Assembly: GCA_004299095.1 (NCBI GenBank)
Contig: SCQQ01000005.1
Span: forward strand, 1 to 64,000
From: Burkholderiaceae bacterium
GTDB lineage: Bacteria; Pseudomonadota; Gammaproteobacteria; Burkholderiales; Burkholderiaceae_C
Length of the DNA: 64,000 nucleotides
Reading direction: 5' to 3'
Shown here piece after piece: positions 1 through 11,200 of this stretch. The notes under the pieces were generated by a model that worked only from the letters and a program-made list of their open reading frames with translations, searched no databases and was not told the origin of the DNA. A program made the position numbers and the translations under genes. The first letter of the stretch is position 1; each line of letters opens with the position of its first letter.

Positions 1-2
1 AT

Positions 3-113
3 TCGGCCTCGGAAGCGCTTTCCAAGGCGCTGGAAGCCGAGCTGCTGTACAACAACATGCAAAGCGACATCGTGCAGCAGGTGATGCGGCGCCTCGCCAC
101 GGTCAAGCTCTGA
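3..113 (+). CDS. lptE: LPS-assembly lipoprotein LptE, C-terminal end (truncated by window)
   Basis: Frame 3 reads SASEALSKALEAELLYNNMQSDIVQQVMRRLATVKL*; directly upstream of holA as is typical. Confidence 0.75.
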   Translation, partial: SASEALSKALEAELLYNNMQSDIVQQVMRRLATVKL

Positions 114-138
114 TTGGTCGTGCGGGGGCTTTCACATC

Positions 139-1206
139 ATGCAACTCGCCGCCGCTCAACTCGCCGCCCACCTGGGACGCGGCCTGAAGCCGCTGTATGT
201 GCTGCACGGTGACGAGATCCTGCTGCAGCAGGAAGCAGCCGACGCGATTCGCGCAGCGGCGCGCGCCCAGGGATACGCCGAGCGCGCGGTGTTCACGGTG
301 GCGGGCGCTTCGTTCGATTGGAGTGCGGTGCTCGCTTCGGGCAGCAGCCTGAACCTGTTCTCGGACAAACAGATCGTCGACATCCGGATTCCGTCCGGCA
401 AGCCGGGCCGCGACGGCAGCGCGGCGCTGCAGCAGTTGGCCGCAGGTTGCAACGCCGATTCAGGCACGCTCACGCTCATCACGCTGCCGCGGCTCGACCG
501 CCAGACCAGGGCGAGCGCCTGGTTCGGCGCGCTGGAACACGCGGGCGTCGCCGTTCAACTCGACCCCGTGCCGCTGTCCGCGCTGCCGCAATGGATCGCC
601 ACGCGCCTGGCGGCGCAGGACCAACGCGTGGTAGCCGGCGAGGAAGGCCAGCGCACGCTGCAGTTCTTTGCCAGCCGGGTGGAAGGCAACCTGCTCGCCG
701 CGCACCAGGAAATCCAAAAGCTCGCACTGCTTTACCCCCCGGGCGACCTGCGCTGGCAGGACGTCGAAGCGGCGGTGCTGAACGTGGCGCGCTACGACGT
801 TTTCAAGTTGTCGGAAAGCGTGCTCCAGGGCCACGTGGCGCACGTGCAGCGCATGCTCGACGGCCTGCAGGCCGAAGGCGTGGCGCCGGTGCTGGTGCAC
901 TGGGCGCTGGCGGAAGACATCCGCGCCCTGAAGCGCGTGAAGGATGCCCTCAAGGCGCGCACGCCGCTGCCGCTGGCGCTGCGCCAGAACCGCATCTGGG
1001 GCGCCAAGGAGCGCCTGTTCGAGCGCGTCCTGCGCCTGGTTTCCGATCGCGATACCGCGAAGCTCTTGCACGCCGCGCACCAGGTCGATCGCGTGGTGAA
1101 AGGGCTTTCAGCCAAGGGCTGGCCGAACGACAACTGGCTCGCGCTGCAGCGCCTCGCCTGGCAAATGGGACAGATGTGCGCGGGCGCTGTCGCGACGTCG
1201 CGCTGA
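139..1206 (+). CDS. holA: DNA polymerase III subunit delta
   Basis: ORF 355 aa, [38 protein letters not shown] typical of HolA; follows lptE. Confidence 0.93.
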   Translation: MQLAAAQLAAHLGRGLKPLYVLHGDEILLQQEAADAIRAAARAQGYAERAVFTVAGASFDWSAVLASGSSLNLFSDKQIVDIRIPSGKPGRDGSAALQQLAAGCNADSGTLTLITLPRLDRQTRASAWFGALEHAGVAVQLDPVPLSALPQWIATRLAAQDQRVVAGEEGQRTLQFFASRVEGNLLAAHQEIQKLALLYPPGDLRWQDVEAAVLNVARYDVFKLSESVLQGHVAHVQRMLDGLQAEGVAPVLVHWALAEDIRALKRVKDALKARTPLPLALRQNRIWGAKERLFERVLRLVSDRDTAKLLHAAHQVDRVVKGLSAKGWPNDNWLALQRLAWQMGQMCAGAVATSR

Positions 1207-1238
1207 ACGAGTTGGCTGAAGTGCAGCAAAATCCAGCC

Positions 1239-2546
1239 ATGAATCGCCCGAACACCGCCGAAACCATGCAGCTTTTGGGCGTGCAGGCCCGCGCGGCCGC
1301 GACGCTGATGGCGCGCTCGCCCACGGCGGCGCGCAACCAGGCGTTGCGCGCGCTGGCGCGGCGCTTGCGCGAGCAGAGCGATGCGCTGCGGCGAATCAAC
1401 ACACTCGACTTGGAGCGCGCACGCAGCGCCGGCCTTGCTGTACCCCTGATCGACCGGCTGAAATTCACGCCCAAGGTGATCGAAACCTGCGCCTTGGGCT
1501 GCGAACAGCTCGCTGCCATGCCCGACGTGATCGGGGAGGTCACCGATCTGCACCAGCAGCCCAGCGGTATCCGCGTCGGCCACATGCGCGTGCCGATCGG
1601 CGTGTTCGGCATGATCTACGAGAGCCGCCCGAACGTCACCATCGAAGCGGCCAGCCTGTCGATCAAAAGCGGCAACGCCTGCATCCTGCGCGGCGGCTCG
1701 GAAGCGATCAACTCCAACCGGGCGCTGGCGGCGCTCGTGGCCGATGCGCTGCGCGAAGCCGAGTTGCCGCCCCACGGCGTGCAACTGGTGCCCACCACCG
1801 ACCGCGCCGCCGTGGGCGAGCTGATCACCATGACCGCCTCCGTCGATCTGATCATCCCGCGGGGCGGCCGCGGCCTGATCGAGCGCATCAGCGCCGAAGC
1901 CAGGATACCGGTGATCAAACACCTGGACGGCAACTGCCACACCTACGTCGACGACCCGGTCGATCTGAATCTGGCGCTCACGGTGGTGGACAACGCGAAG
2001 ACGCAGAAATACAGCCCGTGCAACGCCACCGAAAGCCTGCTGGTGGCGCGTGCCGTCGCGCCGGAATTCCTGCGGCGCCTGGCGCCCGTGTTCACGCGGA
2101 AAGCGGTGGAAATGCGCTGCGGCCCGGAAGCGCTCGCCATCCTGCAGGGCGCAGCAGCCCCACACGGCGGCGCGGCCGTCGCCCCGGCCAAGTTGGTGGC
2201 GGCAAGTGAAACCGATTGGTCGACGGAATACCTCGCACCCATCATCAGCATCAAGGTCGTGGCCGACGTGGACGAAGCCATTGCTCACATCAACCGCTAC
2301 GGCAGCCACCACACCGACGCCATCCTCACCAACGACCAGCGCCACGCCGAGCGCTTCCTGCGCGAAGTCGATTCGGCCAGCGTCATGGTCAACACCAGCA
2401 CGCGCTTCGCCGACGGCTTCGAATACGGGCTGGGCGCGGAAATCGGCATCAGCACCGACAAATTCCACGCGCGCGGCCCCGTTGGCATCGAAGGCCTGAC
2501 GTCGCTCAAGTGGGTGGTGCTGGGCCACGGCGAAGTGCGCGCCTGA
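1239..2546 (+). CDS. proA: Glutamate-5-semialdehyde dehydrogenase (gamma-glutamyl phosphate reductase)
   Basis: In-frame ATG at 1239 inside ORF 318..2546; [46 protein letters not shown]. Confidence 0.95.
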   Translation: MNRPNTAETMQLLGVQARAAATLMARSPTAARNQALRALARRLREQSDALRRINTLDLERARSAGLAVPLIDRLKFTPKVIETCALGCEQLAAMPDVIGEVTDLHQQPSGIRVGHMRVPIGVFGMIYESRPNVTIEAASLSIKSGNACILRGGSEAINSNRALAALVADALREAELPPHGVQLVPTTDRAAVGELITMTASVDLIIPRGGRGLIERISAEARIPVIKHLDGNCHTYVDDPVDLNLALTVVDNAKTQKYSPCNATESLLVARAVAPEFLRRLAPVFTRKAVEMRCGPEALAILQGAAAPHGGAAVAPAKLVAASETDWSTEYLAPIISIKVVADVDEAIAHINRYGSHHTDAILTNDQRHAERFLREVDSASVMVNTSTRFADGFEYGLGAEIGISTDKFHARGPVGIEGLTSLKWVVLGHGEVRA

Positions 2547-2646
2547 ACCGCTGGGAGCCCGGGGTCCAGGCACATGGCAAAAACGCCAGTGCGCCCCCAT
2601 CTAAGGTGTCAATCGGCGCACGGCGCCGTGTACGATACGCGCGACC

Positions 2647-3942
2647 ATGGTTCCTCATCTTGTTACTGCCCTCACCGGACCCATCAACGAACTGGAGCAG
2701 CGCCTGCTGGACGCGGCGCCGGTGATCGAGCGCTGGTTCCGACTCGAATGGATGGAGCACACGCCGCCGGTCTATTGCGCGGTCGATTTGCGCAACGCCG
2801 GCTTCAAGGTGGCGCCGGTCGACACCGACCTGTGCCCCGACGGCTGGCACAACCTGTCGCCCGACACGCTGCCGCTCGCGGTCCAGGCGGCGCAGGCGGC
2901 GATCGAAAAAATCTGCCCGGAAGCGCACGAGCTGGTGCTGGTGCCGGAAAACGGCAAGCGGCAGCATTACTACTGGGCCAATTTCGCGCAACTGCAGCAA
3001 ATCTTTCACCTGGCCGGGCTGGACGTGCGCATCGGCTCGATCGATCCGGCGCTGAAACGCAACACGGTGGTCAAGACGCCAGCAGGCCGCCCGCTCACGC
3101 TGGAGCCGCTGCAGCGCGTGCGCAACCGCCTGGTGCTGAAGCATTTCGACCCGTGCACCATCCTGCTGAACAACGAGCTCGATACCGGCATCCCCGGCAT
3201 CCTGGAAGACGTGCGCGAGCAGTACGTGCTGCCGCCGCTGCAGGCCGGGCGCTGCATCCGCCGCAAGAGCCGGCATTTCCAGTGTTATGAAGATCTCTGC
3301 AAGCATTTTGGCAAGCTGATCGGCGTCGACCCTTGGCTCATCAACCCGATGTTCGCCACGTGCGGTGAAATCAACATCCACGAGCCGAGCGGCGGCGAGT
3401 GCCTGCGCAGCAACGTCGATGCGCTGCTCGGGAAGGTGCGGCGCAAATACAAGGAATACGGCATCAACGAAAAGCCGTTCGTGGTGGTCAAGGCGGACCA
3501 GGGCACGCGCGGCATGGGCATCATGACGGTGCGCGACGTGAAGGACCTGGATCGGTTGGGCGAGCCGGTCAAGAAGCGTTCCGCCGCGCGCGATGTGCCC
3601 AAGGGCGAAGTCATCATCCAAGAGGGCATCCTGACGAACGAGCGCGTCAACGATGCGGTGGCCGAACCGGTGGTCTACATGATCGATCGCTACGTGGTGG
3701 GCGGCTTCTACCGCATCCACGCCGATCGCAGCGTGGACGAGAACCTGAGCGCGCCCGGCGCGCGCTTCGTGCCGCTGCCGTTTGCCAGCGACGCGCACTT
3801 GCCGCAACGCGTGGGCGACAAGGGCGCCGCCAGTGCGCCGAACCGCTTCTACATGTACGGCGTGATCGGCCGCCTGGCCCTGGTGGCAGCGAGCTACGAG
3901 CTGGAAGCCACCGATCCCGAGCTGCAGGAAGAACTGGCGTAG
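2647..3942 (+). CDS. gshA: Glutamate-cysteine ligase (proteobacterial GshA type)
   Basis: ORF 431 aa MVPHLVTALTGPINELEQRLL...; directly upstream of gshB. Confidence 0.88.
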   Translation: MVPHLVTALTGPINELEQRLLDAAPVIERWFRLEWMEHTPPVYCAVDLRNAGFKVAPVDTDLCPDGWHNLSPDTLPLAVQAAQAAIEKICPEAHELVLVPENGKRQHYYWANFAQLQQIFHLAGLDVRIGSIDPALKRNTVVKTPAGRPLTLEPLQRVRNRLVLKHFDPCTILLNNELDTGIPGILEDVREQYVLPPLQAGRCIRRKSRHFQCYEDLCKHFGKLIGVDPWLINPMFATCGEINIHEPSGGECLRSNVDALLGKVRRKYKEYGINEKPFVVVKADQGTRGMGIMTVRDVKDLDRLGEPVKKRSAARDVPKGEVIIQEGILTNERVNDAVAEPVVYMIDRYVVGGFYRIHADRSVDENLSAPGARFVPLPFASDAHLPQRVGDKGAASAPNRFYMYGVIGRLALVAASYELEATDPELQEELA

Positions 3943-4041
3943 CCTCCGCGTTCCTCCCATGGAGGGCGCGTTGATCCAGAATGAGCCCGTGGACGCGGCT
4001 GCTGCGCACGCGCCCGAAGCATTCACCCCGGAAACTCAGGC

Positions 4042-5004
4042 ATGGACTTCCTTTTCGTTGCCGACCCACTCGAACATTTCAAGATTTACAAGGACACCAC
4101 CTTCGCCATGATGCGCGAAGCGGCGCGCCGCGGCCACACGCTGGCGGCATGCGGGCCGCAGGACATCGCCTGGCGCTCGGGCGGTGTGGTGCAGGCGCGG
4201 GCGCAGCGCATCCGGCTCACCGGCACCAAGCCAAGCTGGTTTGCAGTCGAAGCCAACGAGACGGTGGCGCTGAAGGACTTCAGCGCCGTGCTGATGCGGA
4301 AAGACCCGCCGTTCGATGCCGAATACATCTACGCCACGCACCTGCTGGAACAGGCCGAACGCGAAGGCGCACACGTTTTCAACAGCCCGCGGGCGTTGCG
4401 CGACCACCCGGAAAAGCTCGCCGTGATGGAATGGCCGCAGTTCACCGGCCCGACGCTGGTGACGCGCTCGGCCGACGACATCCGGCGCTTCCACGCCGAG
4501 CACCACGACATCATCCTGAAGCCGCTCGACGGCATGGGCGGCATGGGCATTTTTCGGGTTGAGGAAGATGCGCTCAACCTGGGCTCCATCATCGAAACGC
4601 TGAACCACGGCGGCGCCACGACGGTGATGGTGCAGCGCTACCTGCCGGAAATCGTCGCTGGCGACAAGCGCGTGCTGCTCATCGACGGCACGCCGGTCCC
4701 GTATTGCCTCGCGCGCATTCCGCAGGGCAACGAAATGCGCGGTAACTTGGCGGTCGGCGCCAAAGGCGTGGCGCAGCCGCTCACCGACCACGACCGCGCC
4801 ATGGCCGAAGCCGTCGGCCGGGTGCTGGCGCCGCGCGGGCTGCTGCTGATCGGACTCGACGTCATCGGCACGCACATCACCGAAATCAACGTGACCAGCC
4901 CCACGTGCTTCCAGGAAATCCACGAGCAGACCGGCTGCGACGTGGCAGCGCTGTTCGTCGATGCCATGGAGCGCCAGCTCGGCCAGCCGGCGCAGGCGCA
5001 CTGA
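4042..5004 (+). CDS. gshB: Glutathione synthetase (ATP-grasp)
   Basis: ORF 320 aa MDFLFVADPLEHFKIYKDTTFAMMREA; KPLDGMGGMGIFRV ATP-grasp motif. Confidence 0.95.
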   Translation: MDFLFVADPLEHFKIYKDTTFAMMREAARRGHTLAACGPQDIAWRSGGVVQARAQRIRLTGTKPSWFAVEANETVALKDFSAVLMRKDPPFDAEYIYATHLLEQAEREGAHVFNSPRALRDHPEKLAVMEWPQFTGPTLVTRSADDIRRFHAEHHDIILKPLDGMGGMGIFRVEEDALNLGSIIETLNHGGATTVMVQRYLPEIVAGDKRVLLIDGTPVPYCLARIPQGNEMRGNLAVGAKGVAQPLTDHDRAMAEAVGRVLAPRGLLLIGLDVIGTHITEINVTSPTCFQEIHEQTGCDVAALFVDAMERQLGQPAQAH

Positions 5005-5020
5005 CGGCACGGGGGACGCC

Positions 5021-5557
5021 ATGGACGCGATCGTCCAAAAGGCCATGATCAAGTGGCCGAATGTGCCGAACTGCTTCGGCTGGCTGGGGCTGGACGCGCG
5101 CGGCAACTGGTATCTGCGCGACGCCGCGGCGCAGGCCTGCGGCGGCTTTGCCAGCGGCGTGCCCGGCGCCAAGGGTGCGCTGCTGCGGCACGAAGGCTGG
5201 ATTGCCTTCATCGGCCGCAACTACGAAGCGGACGAACACGGCGCCTGGTATTTCCAGAACGGTCCGCAGCGGGTTTTCGTCGAGCTCGAAGCGACGCCCT
5301 GGATCTGGCGCATCCAGCCGGACGGCTCCATCGTCGCGCACACCGGGAAACGGACGACGCTCTCCCGGGACTGGACGGACGAAGCGGGGCGCGTCTTTCT
5401 TTCGACCGACCTTGGATTCGGCCTTGTGCACACGCAGGACGTTGCCGATGCTGCCGACGCCATCGAACAGGGCCGGTGGCCCGCGCCGCTACGGATCGAT
5501 TCGAGGGAAATTCCGGCCCGCTTCGGGTTCATCGCCAACCCTCAAGCGCGGCACTGA
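5021..5557 (+). CDS. Conserved protein of unknown function, typically next to gshB in Betaproteobacteria
   Basis: In-frame ATG at 5021 in ORF 4961..5557; MDAIVQKAMIKWPNVPNCFGWLGLDARGNWYLRD. Confidence 0.75.
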   Translation: MDAIVQKAMIKWPNVPNCFGWLGLDARGNWYLRDAAAQACGGFASGVPGAKGALLRHEGWIAFIGRNYEADEHGAWYFQNGPQRVFVELEATPWIWRIQPDGSIVAHTGKRTTLSRDWTDEAGRVFLSTDLGFGLVHTQDVADAADAIEQGRWPAPLRIDSREIPARFGFIANPQARH

Positions 5558-5619
5558 TGCCCTGCATGATGGTCGACGGCAATACCGCGAATCGACTGGA
5601 CGGCACCCCCCACGAAAAC

Positions 5620-5646
5620 AAAAAGCCGGCTTCAAGCCGGCTTTTC
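5620..5646. terminator. Probable bidirectional intrinsic terminator between convergent genes
   Basis: AAAAGCCGGCTT-c-AAGCCGGCTTTT hairpin, A-tract on one side and T-tract on the other, between + and - genes. Confidence 0.8.
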
Positions 5647-5661
5647 TTGTGGCACAAGCCA

Positions 5662-6603
5662 CTACTTGGCGGCACCCGCCTCGTCGAAATGCGCGCCGGA
5701 ATGATCGGTCATGTAAACCACGGCATCGCGCAACTGGGCATCGGTTGCCTGTGACCCGCCGCGCGGCGGCATGGCGCCCAGCCCGTGGATGGCAACGTCG
5801 ACCAGCTTGTCCAGGCCGAGCTTGATGCGCGGCGCCCAGTCGGCCTGATCGCCGAACTTCGGCGCGCCGGCAGCGCCCGTACCGTGGCAGGCAATGCACG
5901 TGCTTTCATACAGTTTCTTGCCAGCGGCCAGATCGACCGCGGGCGCGGCCGCAGCGGCGGCAGCCGGTGCCGCAGCAGCAGCGGGTTTGGCTGCGGGTGT
6001 AGAGGCTGCAGGCGCCGCCGGAGCGGCTGCTGCCGGCGCAGCCTTGGGCTCAGGGAAATTGGCACCTGCCGCATTGGCGATGTAGACCACGGTATCCCGC
6101 ATTTCGGCATCGGTCGCTTGCGAACCGCCGCGCGGCGGCATGGCGCCGATGCCGTGGATCGCGGCAGCCACCAGCTTGTCTTCACCCAAGGCAATACGCG
6201 GTGCCCACGCAGCTTTGTCGCCGAACTTCGGTGCACCGGCAGCGCCCGTACCGTGGCAGGCAATGCAGGTGCTCTCGTAGAGTTTCTTGGCGATGGCGAC
6301 CGGATCGCCGCCCCCCGCAGCCGCGGCCGGTGCCACAGCAGCCACGGGCGTGGCGCCGGGCTGGGCTTCCGACGCACCCGCCTGTCCCACCTTGAACGTG
6401 GCGACCGGCGCAATGCGCGCCTGCAGTTTCGCGGTCGAATCGGTTTCTCCAGGCGATCCGTCGTTGCCCGAAGTGATCCAGGACACCAGCCCGATGATCA
6501 CAAACATGGGGACCACGAAGGCCCCCACGGAAACCCAGAAAAATTGCTTCGCCGTCTTGATGGGACCGGTGTGGTGTGATCCCTCGTTCGTGTTGTCGCT
6601 CAT
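5662..6603 (-). CDS. Membrane-anchored diheme cytochrome c (cytochrome c5-like)
   Basis: Two CIACHGTGAAGAPKFGD heme-binding segments, N-terminal TM, Ala/Pro-rich linkers; start MSDNTNEG. Confidence 0.88.
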   Translation of the reverse strand: MSDNTNEGSHHTGPIKTAKQFFWVSVGAFVVPMFVIIGLVSWITSGNDGSPGETDSTAKLQARIAPVATFKVGQAGASEAQPGATPVAAVAPAAAAGGGDPVAIAKKLYESTCIACHGTGAAGAPKFGDKAAWAPRIALGEDKLVAAAIHGIGAMPPRGGSQATDAEMRDTVVYIANAAGANFPEPKAAPAAAAPAAPAASTPAAKPAAAAAPAAAAAAAPAVDLAAGKKLYESTCIACHGTGAAGAPKFGDQADWAPRIKLGLDKLVDVAIHGLGAMPPRGGSQATDAQLRDAVVYMTDHSGAHFDEAGAAK

Positions 6604-6689
6604 GGTGCCCTCAGCGCCGAAACCGTGACCGGTTGGCATTCTTGGTTGTGGCGCTGGTGCGCCACACGCCAGCTGATTATAGAGACCGG

Positions 6690-8252
6690 TCAGGCGGGCT
6701 CCGCGCTCGACCGGACATGACCCGGCGGGCGTTCAGGCGATGCCGCGGCGCGTTCGTCGGCCGCGCTCCAGCCGCCGCCCAGGGCCTTGTAGAGCCGGAC
6801 CTCGTTGGCGCGCTGCGCCAGCTGCACCTGCGCCAACTGCTGCTCGACCGCGAACAGCGAGCGCTCGGCATCCAGTAAATCCAGGTAGCTCGCAATGCCA
6901 TTGCGATAGCGCAGATCGGCCAGGCGCAGGCTGTCCTGCGCGGCGGCGGTCTGGGCGCGCAGCGCGCTCAATTGATCGATCAGGGTGGCGCGCCCGGCGA
7001 GCGCATCGGCGACTTCCCGGAACGCGGTCTGGATCGCCCTTTCGTACTGCGCGATGGCGATGGTGCGACTGGCTTCGGCAGCCTCCAGGTTGGCCTGATT
7101 GCGACCGGCATCGAAAACCGGCAGGGAAACGCTCGGGCCGAACGACCACGCTTTGCTGCCGCCCGAGCCGACCAGCCCGTCCAGATCGCTGCTCACCCGG
7201 CCCAGGTTGCCGGTGAGCGTGATGCGCGGGAAGAAATTGGCGCGCGCCGCGCCGATGTTGGCGTTGGCGCCGATCAACTGCTCTTCGGCCGCGCGGATGT
7301 CGGGGCGGTGCAGCAGCAAGTCGGAAGGCGCGCCCACCGGCACGGGCGCGAACTGCGGCAAGTCAGGCACCGGCGCGATCGCGGCGGCAGGCTGCCCCAG
7401 CAGTGGCACCGGTGCTGCGGCGGGCGCTTGCGGCAACGGCGGAACCAGCGCTTCGGGCACGGTCGTGCCGACCAGCAAGGTCAGCAGATTCAAATCCTGG
7501 GCGCGCAGGCGCTGCTGCTGCGCACGCGCCGCCTTGGTGCTTTCGACCAGGCCTTCGGCCTGCTTCAGATCCAGCGCCGAGGACGCGCCGTGATCGACGC
7601 GCAAGCGAATCAAATCAAGGGATTGCTGGCGCGATGCCAGCGTGCGCTCGGCCAGCGCCAGCAGTTCGGTGTCGGTCTGCGTTTGCAGCCAAGTGGTGAG
7701 CACGCTGGCAATCAGGCTGATTTGCGCCGCCCGGCGTGCTTCCGCCGTGGCCAGATAACTCGAAAGCGCCACGTCCTTCAAGGCCGCCACGCGGCCGAAG
7801 AAATCGAGCTCCCAGGCGGAGACGCCCAGGCCCACCGTGTAGGTGCTGCTCACGTTGCCTGCGCCCAGCGCGGCGTATGGGTTGGGCGCTGAGCGCGCTT
7901 CGCTGGCGCTCACGCCCACGGTCGGGAACTGGTCGGCGCGGCGGATCTGGAACTGCGCCCGCGCCTGCTCGACATTGGCAATGGCCACGCGCAGGTCGCG
8001 GTTGTGGTCGAGCGCCGTCTGCACCAGCGTGCGCAGCGTGTCGTCGGGGACGAATTGCTGCCAGGACAAATCGGCCGCCGCAGCGCCCGCGGCCGCGCCG
8101 GTCGCTGCAACCGGCGGCACCGGATAGGCTGCAGCGACCGGCACGGCGGGGCGTTCGTACGTTGGAACCAGCGAGCAGCCGCCGAGCGCCAGCAATGCGT
8201 TGGCGATCAAGGCAAGGCGCATGGGCGGCCCGAAAGTCGATCGAGTGGTCAT
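6690..8252 (-). CDS. Efflux RND outer-membrane factor (OprM/NodT family lipoprotein)
   Basis: MRLALIANALLALGGCSLVPTYERP lipobox; NIGAARANFFPRITLTG; operon with RND pump. Confidence 0.93.
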   Translation of the reverse strand: MTTRSTFGPPMRLALIANALLALGGCSLVPTYERPAVPVAAAYPVPPVAATGAAAGAAAADLSWQQFVPDDTLRTLVQTALDHNRDLRVAIANVEQARAQFQIRRADQFPTVGVSASEARSAPNPYAALGAGNVSSTYTVGLGVSAWELDFFGRVAALKDVALSSYLATAEARRAAQISLIASVLTTWLQTQTDTELLALAERTLASRQQSLDLIRLRVDHGASSALDLKQAEGLVESTKAARAQQQRLRAQDLNLLTLLVGTTVPEALVPPLPQAPAAAPVPLLGQPAAAIAPVPDLPQFAPVPVGAPSDLLLHRPDIRAAEEQLIGANANIGAARANFFPRITLTGNLGRVSSDLDGLVGSGGSKAWSFGPSVSLPVFDAGRNQANLEAAEASRTIAIAQYERAIQTAFREVADALAGRATLIDQLSALRAQTAAAQDSLRLADLRYRNGIASYLDLLDAERSLFAVEQQLAQVQLAQRANEVRLYKALGGGWSAADERAAASPERPPGHVRSSAEPA

Positions 8253-11200
8253 GCTTGCCCCTCCTCATCCGCGGTGCCCTCTGCGGCAATCGCCAGGTGC
8301 GGTCCTGCCGCCGGCGCCACCCTACCCTGGAACAGCTTGCGCACCACCAGGAAGAACACCGGCACCATCAGCACCGCGAGTCCCGTGCCGGCAATCACGC
8401 CCCAGAACACGGCAGTACCGATTTCATGTTGACTGGCGGCGCTCGCGCCCACCGCAACGTAGAGCGGTACCACGCCCAGGATGAAGGCAAGCGACGTCAT
8501 CAGGATGGGCCGGAAGCGCAGCCGCGCCGCGGTGTGCGCCGCGTGCGCGATGCTCATGCCCTGCGCCTGCAGGTCCTTGGCGAATTCGACGATCAGGATG
8601 GCGTTCTTGGCCGACAGCCCGATCACCGTGACCAGACCGATCTGGAAGAACACGTCGTTGGGCATGCCGCGCATCCACATGCCGAAGAGGGCGCCCAGCA
8701 CGCCGAGTGGCACCACCAGCAGCACCGACAGCGGAATGGTCCAGCTCTCGTACAGCGCCGCGAGCGCCAGGAACACCGCCAGGATCGAGAACGCGTACAG
8801 AATGCCCGCCTGCGCGCCGGCCTGCTTTTCGTCCAGCGAAATGCCGGTCCATTCATAGCCGATGCCGTGCGGCAGTGTGGCCGCAATGCGCGCCATTTCG
8901 GCCATGGCGTCGCCCGACGAATAGCCCGGCGCCGCTTGCCCGGCAATGGAATACGACGGATAGCCGTTGTAGCGCTTAAGCTGCATCGGCCCCACCACCC
9001 ACTGGGCGCTCGCCAGCGTGGCGAGCGGCACCAACTGGCCCTGCTTGTTGGGCACGTTGAGGCGCATCACGTCTTCCGGCGTCATGCGCCGGCTGGCGTC
9101 GGCCTGGACCATGATGCGCTCGATGTAGCCGTCGTTCGGGAAATCGGCCACGTAGGCGGAACCGAGCGCGGTACCGAGCGTGGTGGAAATGTCGGCGATG
9201 TTCACGCCCTGCGCCGCGGCCGCGTTGCGGTCGATGTTGATTTCCCACTGCGGCGCGTCTTCCACGCCGTCGCCGCGCACCGCCGCCAGCATCGGGCTCT
9301 TGGCGGCTGCGGCCAGCAACTGGTTGCGCGCGGCCAGCAGCGCCTCGTGGCCCAGGGCATTACGGTCCATCAGGCGGAAAGCGAAACCGTTGGCCGTGCC
9401 CAGTTCGGGAATCGATGGCGGCGTGACCACGAAGATGGCGGCGTCACGCACCAACCCCTGCAGCGCGCCGGTGGCGCGCCCGGCAAAGGCGGCGGCGCTC
9501 TCGCCCGGCTCGGTGCGCTGGCTCCAGTCTTTGAGCGACGCAAACGCCAGCGCCACGTTCTGCCCGGTGCCCGAGAAATTGAAGCCGACGATGCTCACCA
9601 CGTTGGTCACTTCGGGCTGCTGCAGCATGTAGCCCTCCATTTTTTCCACCGCGGCGACGGTGCGCTCCTTGGTGGCGCCCGGCGGCAACTGGATGTTGAC
9701 GAGGACGTTGCCCTGGTCCTCGTTCGGCAGGAATGCCGTGGGCAGTTGTTTGAACAGCAGCGCCACGCAGGCAATGATCGCCAGGAAAATGCCCAGCACG
9801 ACCCAACTGCGGCGCAAGATGTGCGTCATGCCGCGCTCGTAAGCGCGCGTGGTGCGGCCGAACAGGCGGTTGAAGCCGTTGAAGAACCAGCCGAGCGGGC
9901 CGGTCTTCTTCTCGTTGTTGTGGCCTTTGCGTACCGGCTTGAGCAGGCTGCCGCACAGCGCCGGCGTGAGCGTCAGCGCGAAAAAGCCCGAGAACGCGAT
10001 GGACACCGCCATCACCACCGCGAACTGGCGGTAGATGTTGCCGGTGGCGCCGCTGAAGAACGCGAGCGGCACGAACACCACCACCAGGATGGTCGTCATG
10101 CCGACCACGGCGCCGGAAATCTCGCGCATGCTCTTGACCGTGGCTTCTTTCGGCGCCAGGCCTTCCTCGGCCATGAGACGCTCGACGTTCTCGACCACGA
10201 CGATGGCGTCGTCCACCACCATGCCGATCACCAGCACCATGGCGAACATGGTCAGGATGTTGATGGAAAAGCCCGCGGCCAGCAGCACCGCGAACGTGCC
10301 CAAGAGCGCCACCGGAACCACGATGGTGGGGATGAGCGTGTAGCGCCAGTTCTGCAGGAACACCAGCATCACCAGGAACACCAGGATGATGGCCTCGATC
10401 AAGGTGTGCACCACTTTCTCGATCGAAATGCTGACGTAGGTCGAGGTGTCGTACGGCACCGCCCAGCTCATGCCCTGCGGAAAGAACGGCCGCAATTCCG
10501 CCAGGCGCCGGTGGATCAACTCGGACGTGGCGACCGCGTTGCCGGTGGAGGTGAGCTGCACCGCCACGATCACCGACTCGCGCCCGTTCAGGCGCGAGCT
10601 GAAGTTGTAGGTTTCGATTCCCAATTCGACCCGTGCCACGTCGCGGATGCGCACCGCCGAGCCATCGGGCCGCGCGCGCAGCACGATCGCGCCGAACTGC
10701 TCGGGCGTGGTCAGTTGCGCGCCCGGCACCACGATGGTGGCGTACATCGTCTGCCCGGGAACGCTCGGGGTGTCGCCCAGCGTGCCGCCCGAGACCTGCA
10801 TGCTCTGCGCCGCGATGGCGGCGTTCACGTCGCCGGGCGTGAGGCCGTAGCCTTCCAGCTTGGCCGGGTCGATCCAGATGCGCATCGAGCGGCCCGAGGC
10901 GTACAACTGCGCATCGCCGACGCCCGGTGTGCGCTGGATTTCGGGCAGCACGTTGCGGTTGACGTAATCGGCCACGTCATCGCGCGTCAGGTGGCCGTCG
11001 GTGTTGAAGGCCAGCGCCATCAGCACGTTGGAGCGCGATTTCTGCACCGTCACACCGGTGCGTTTCACCACGTCGGGCAGGCGCGGCTGCGCTTGCGCCA
11101 GACGGTTCTGCACCTCCACCTGCGCGATGTTGGGGTCGGTTCCGGGCGTAAACGTGATGGTGAGCTGCGCGCGGCCGACGGCGGGCGACGTCGACTCCAT

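Noticed and set aside
792-2600. 602-aa - strand ORF over proA/holA
   Set aside because: Antisense frame with no family-like sequence; + strand genes are unambiguous.
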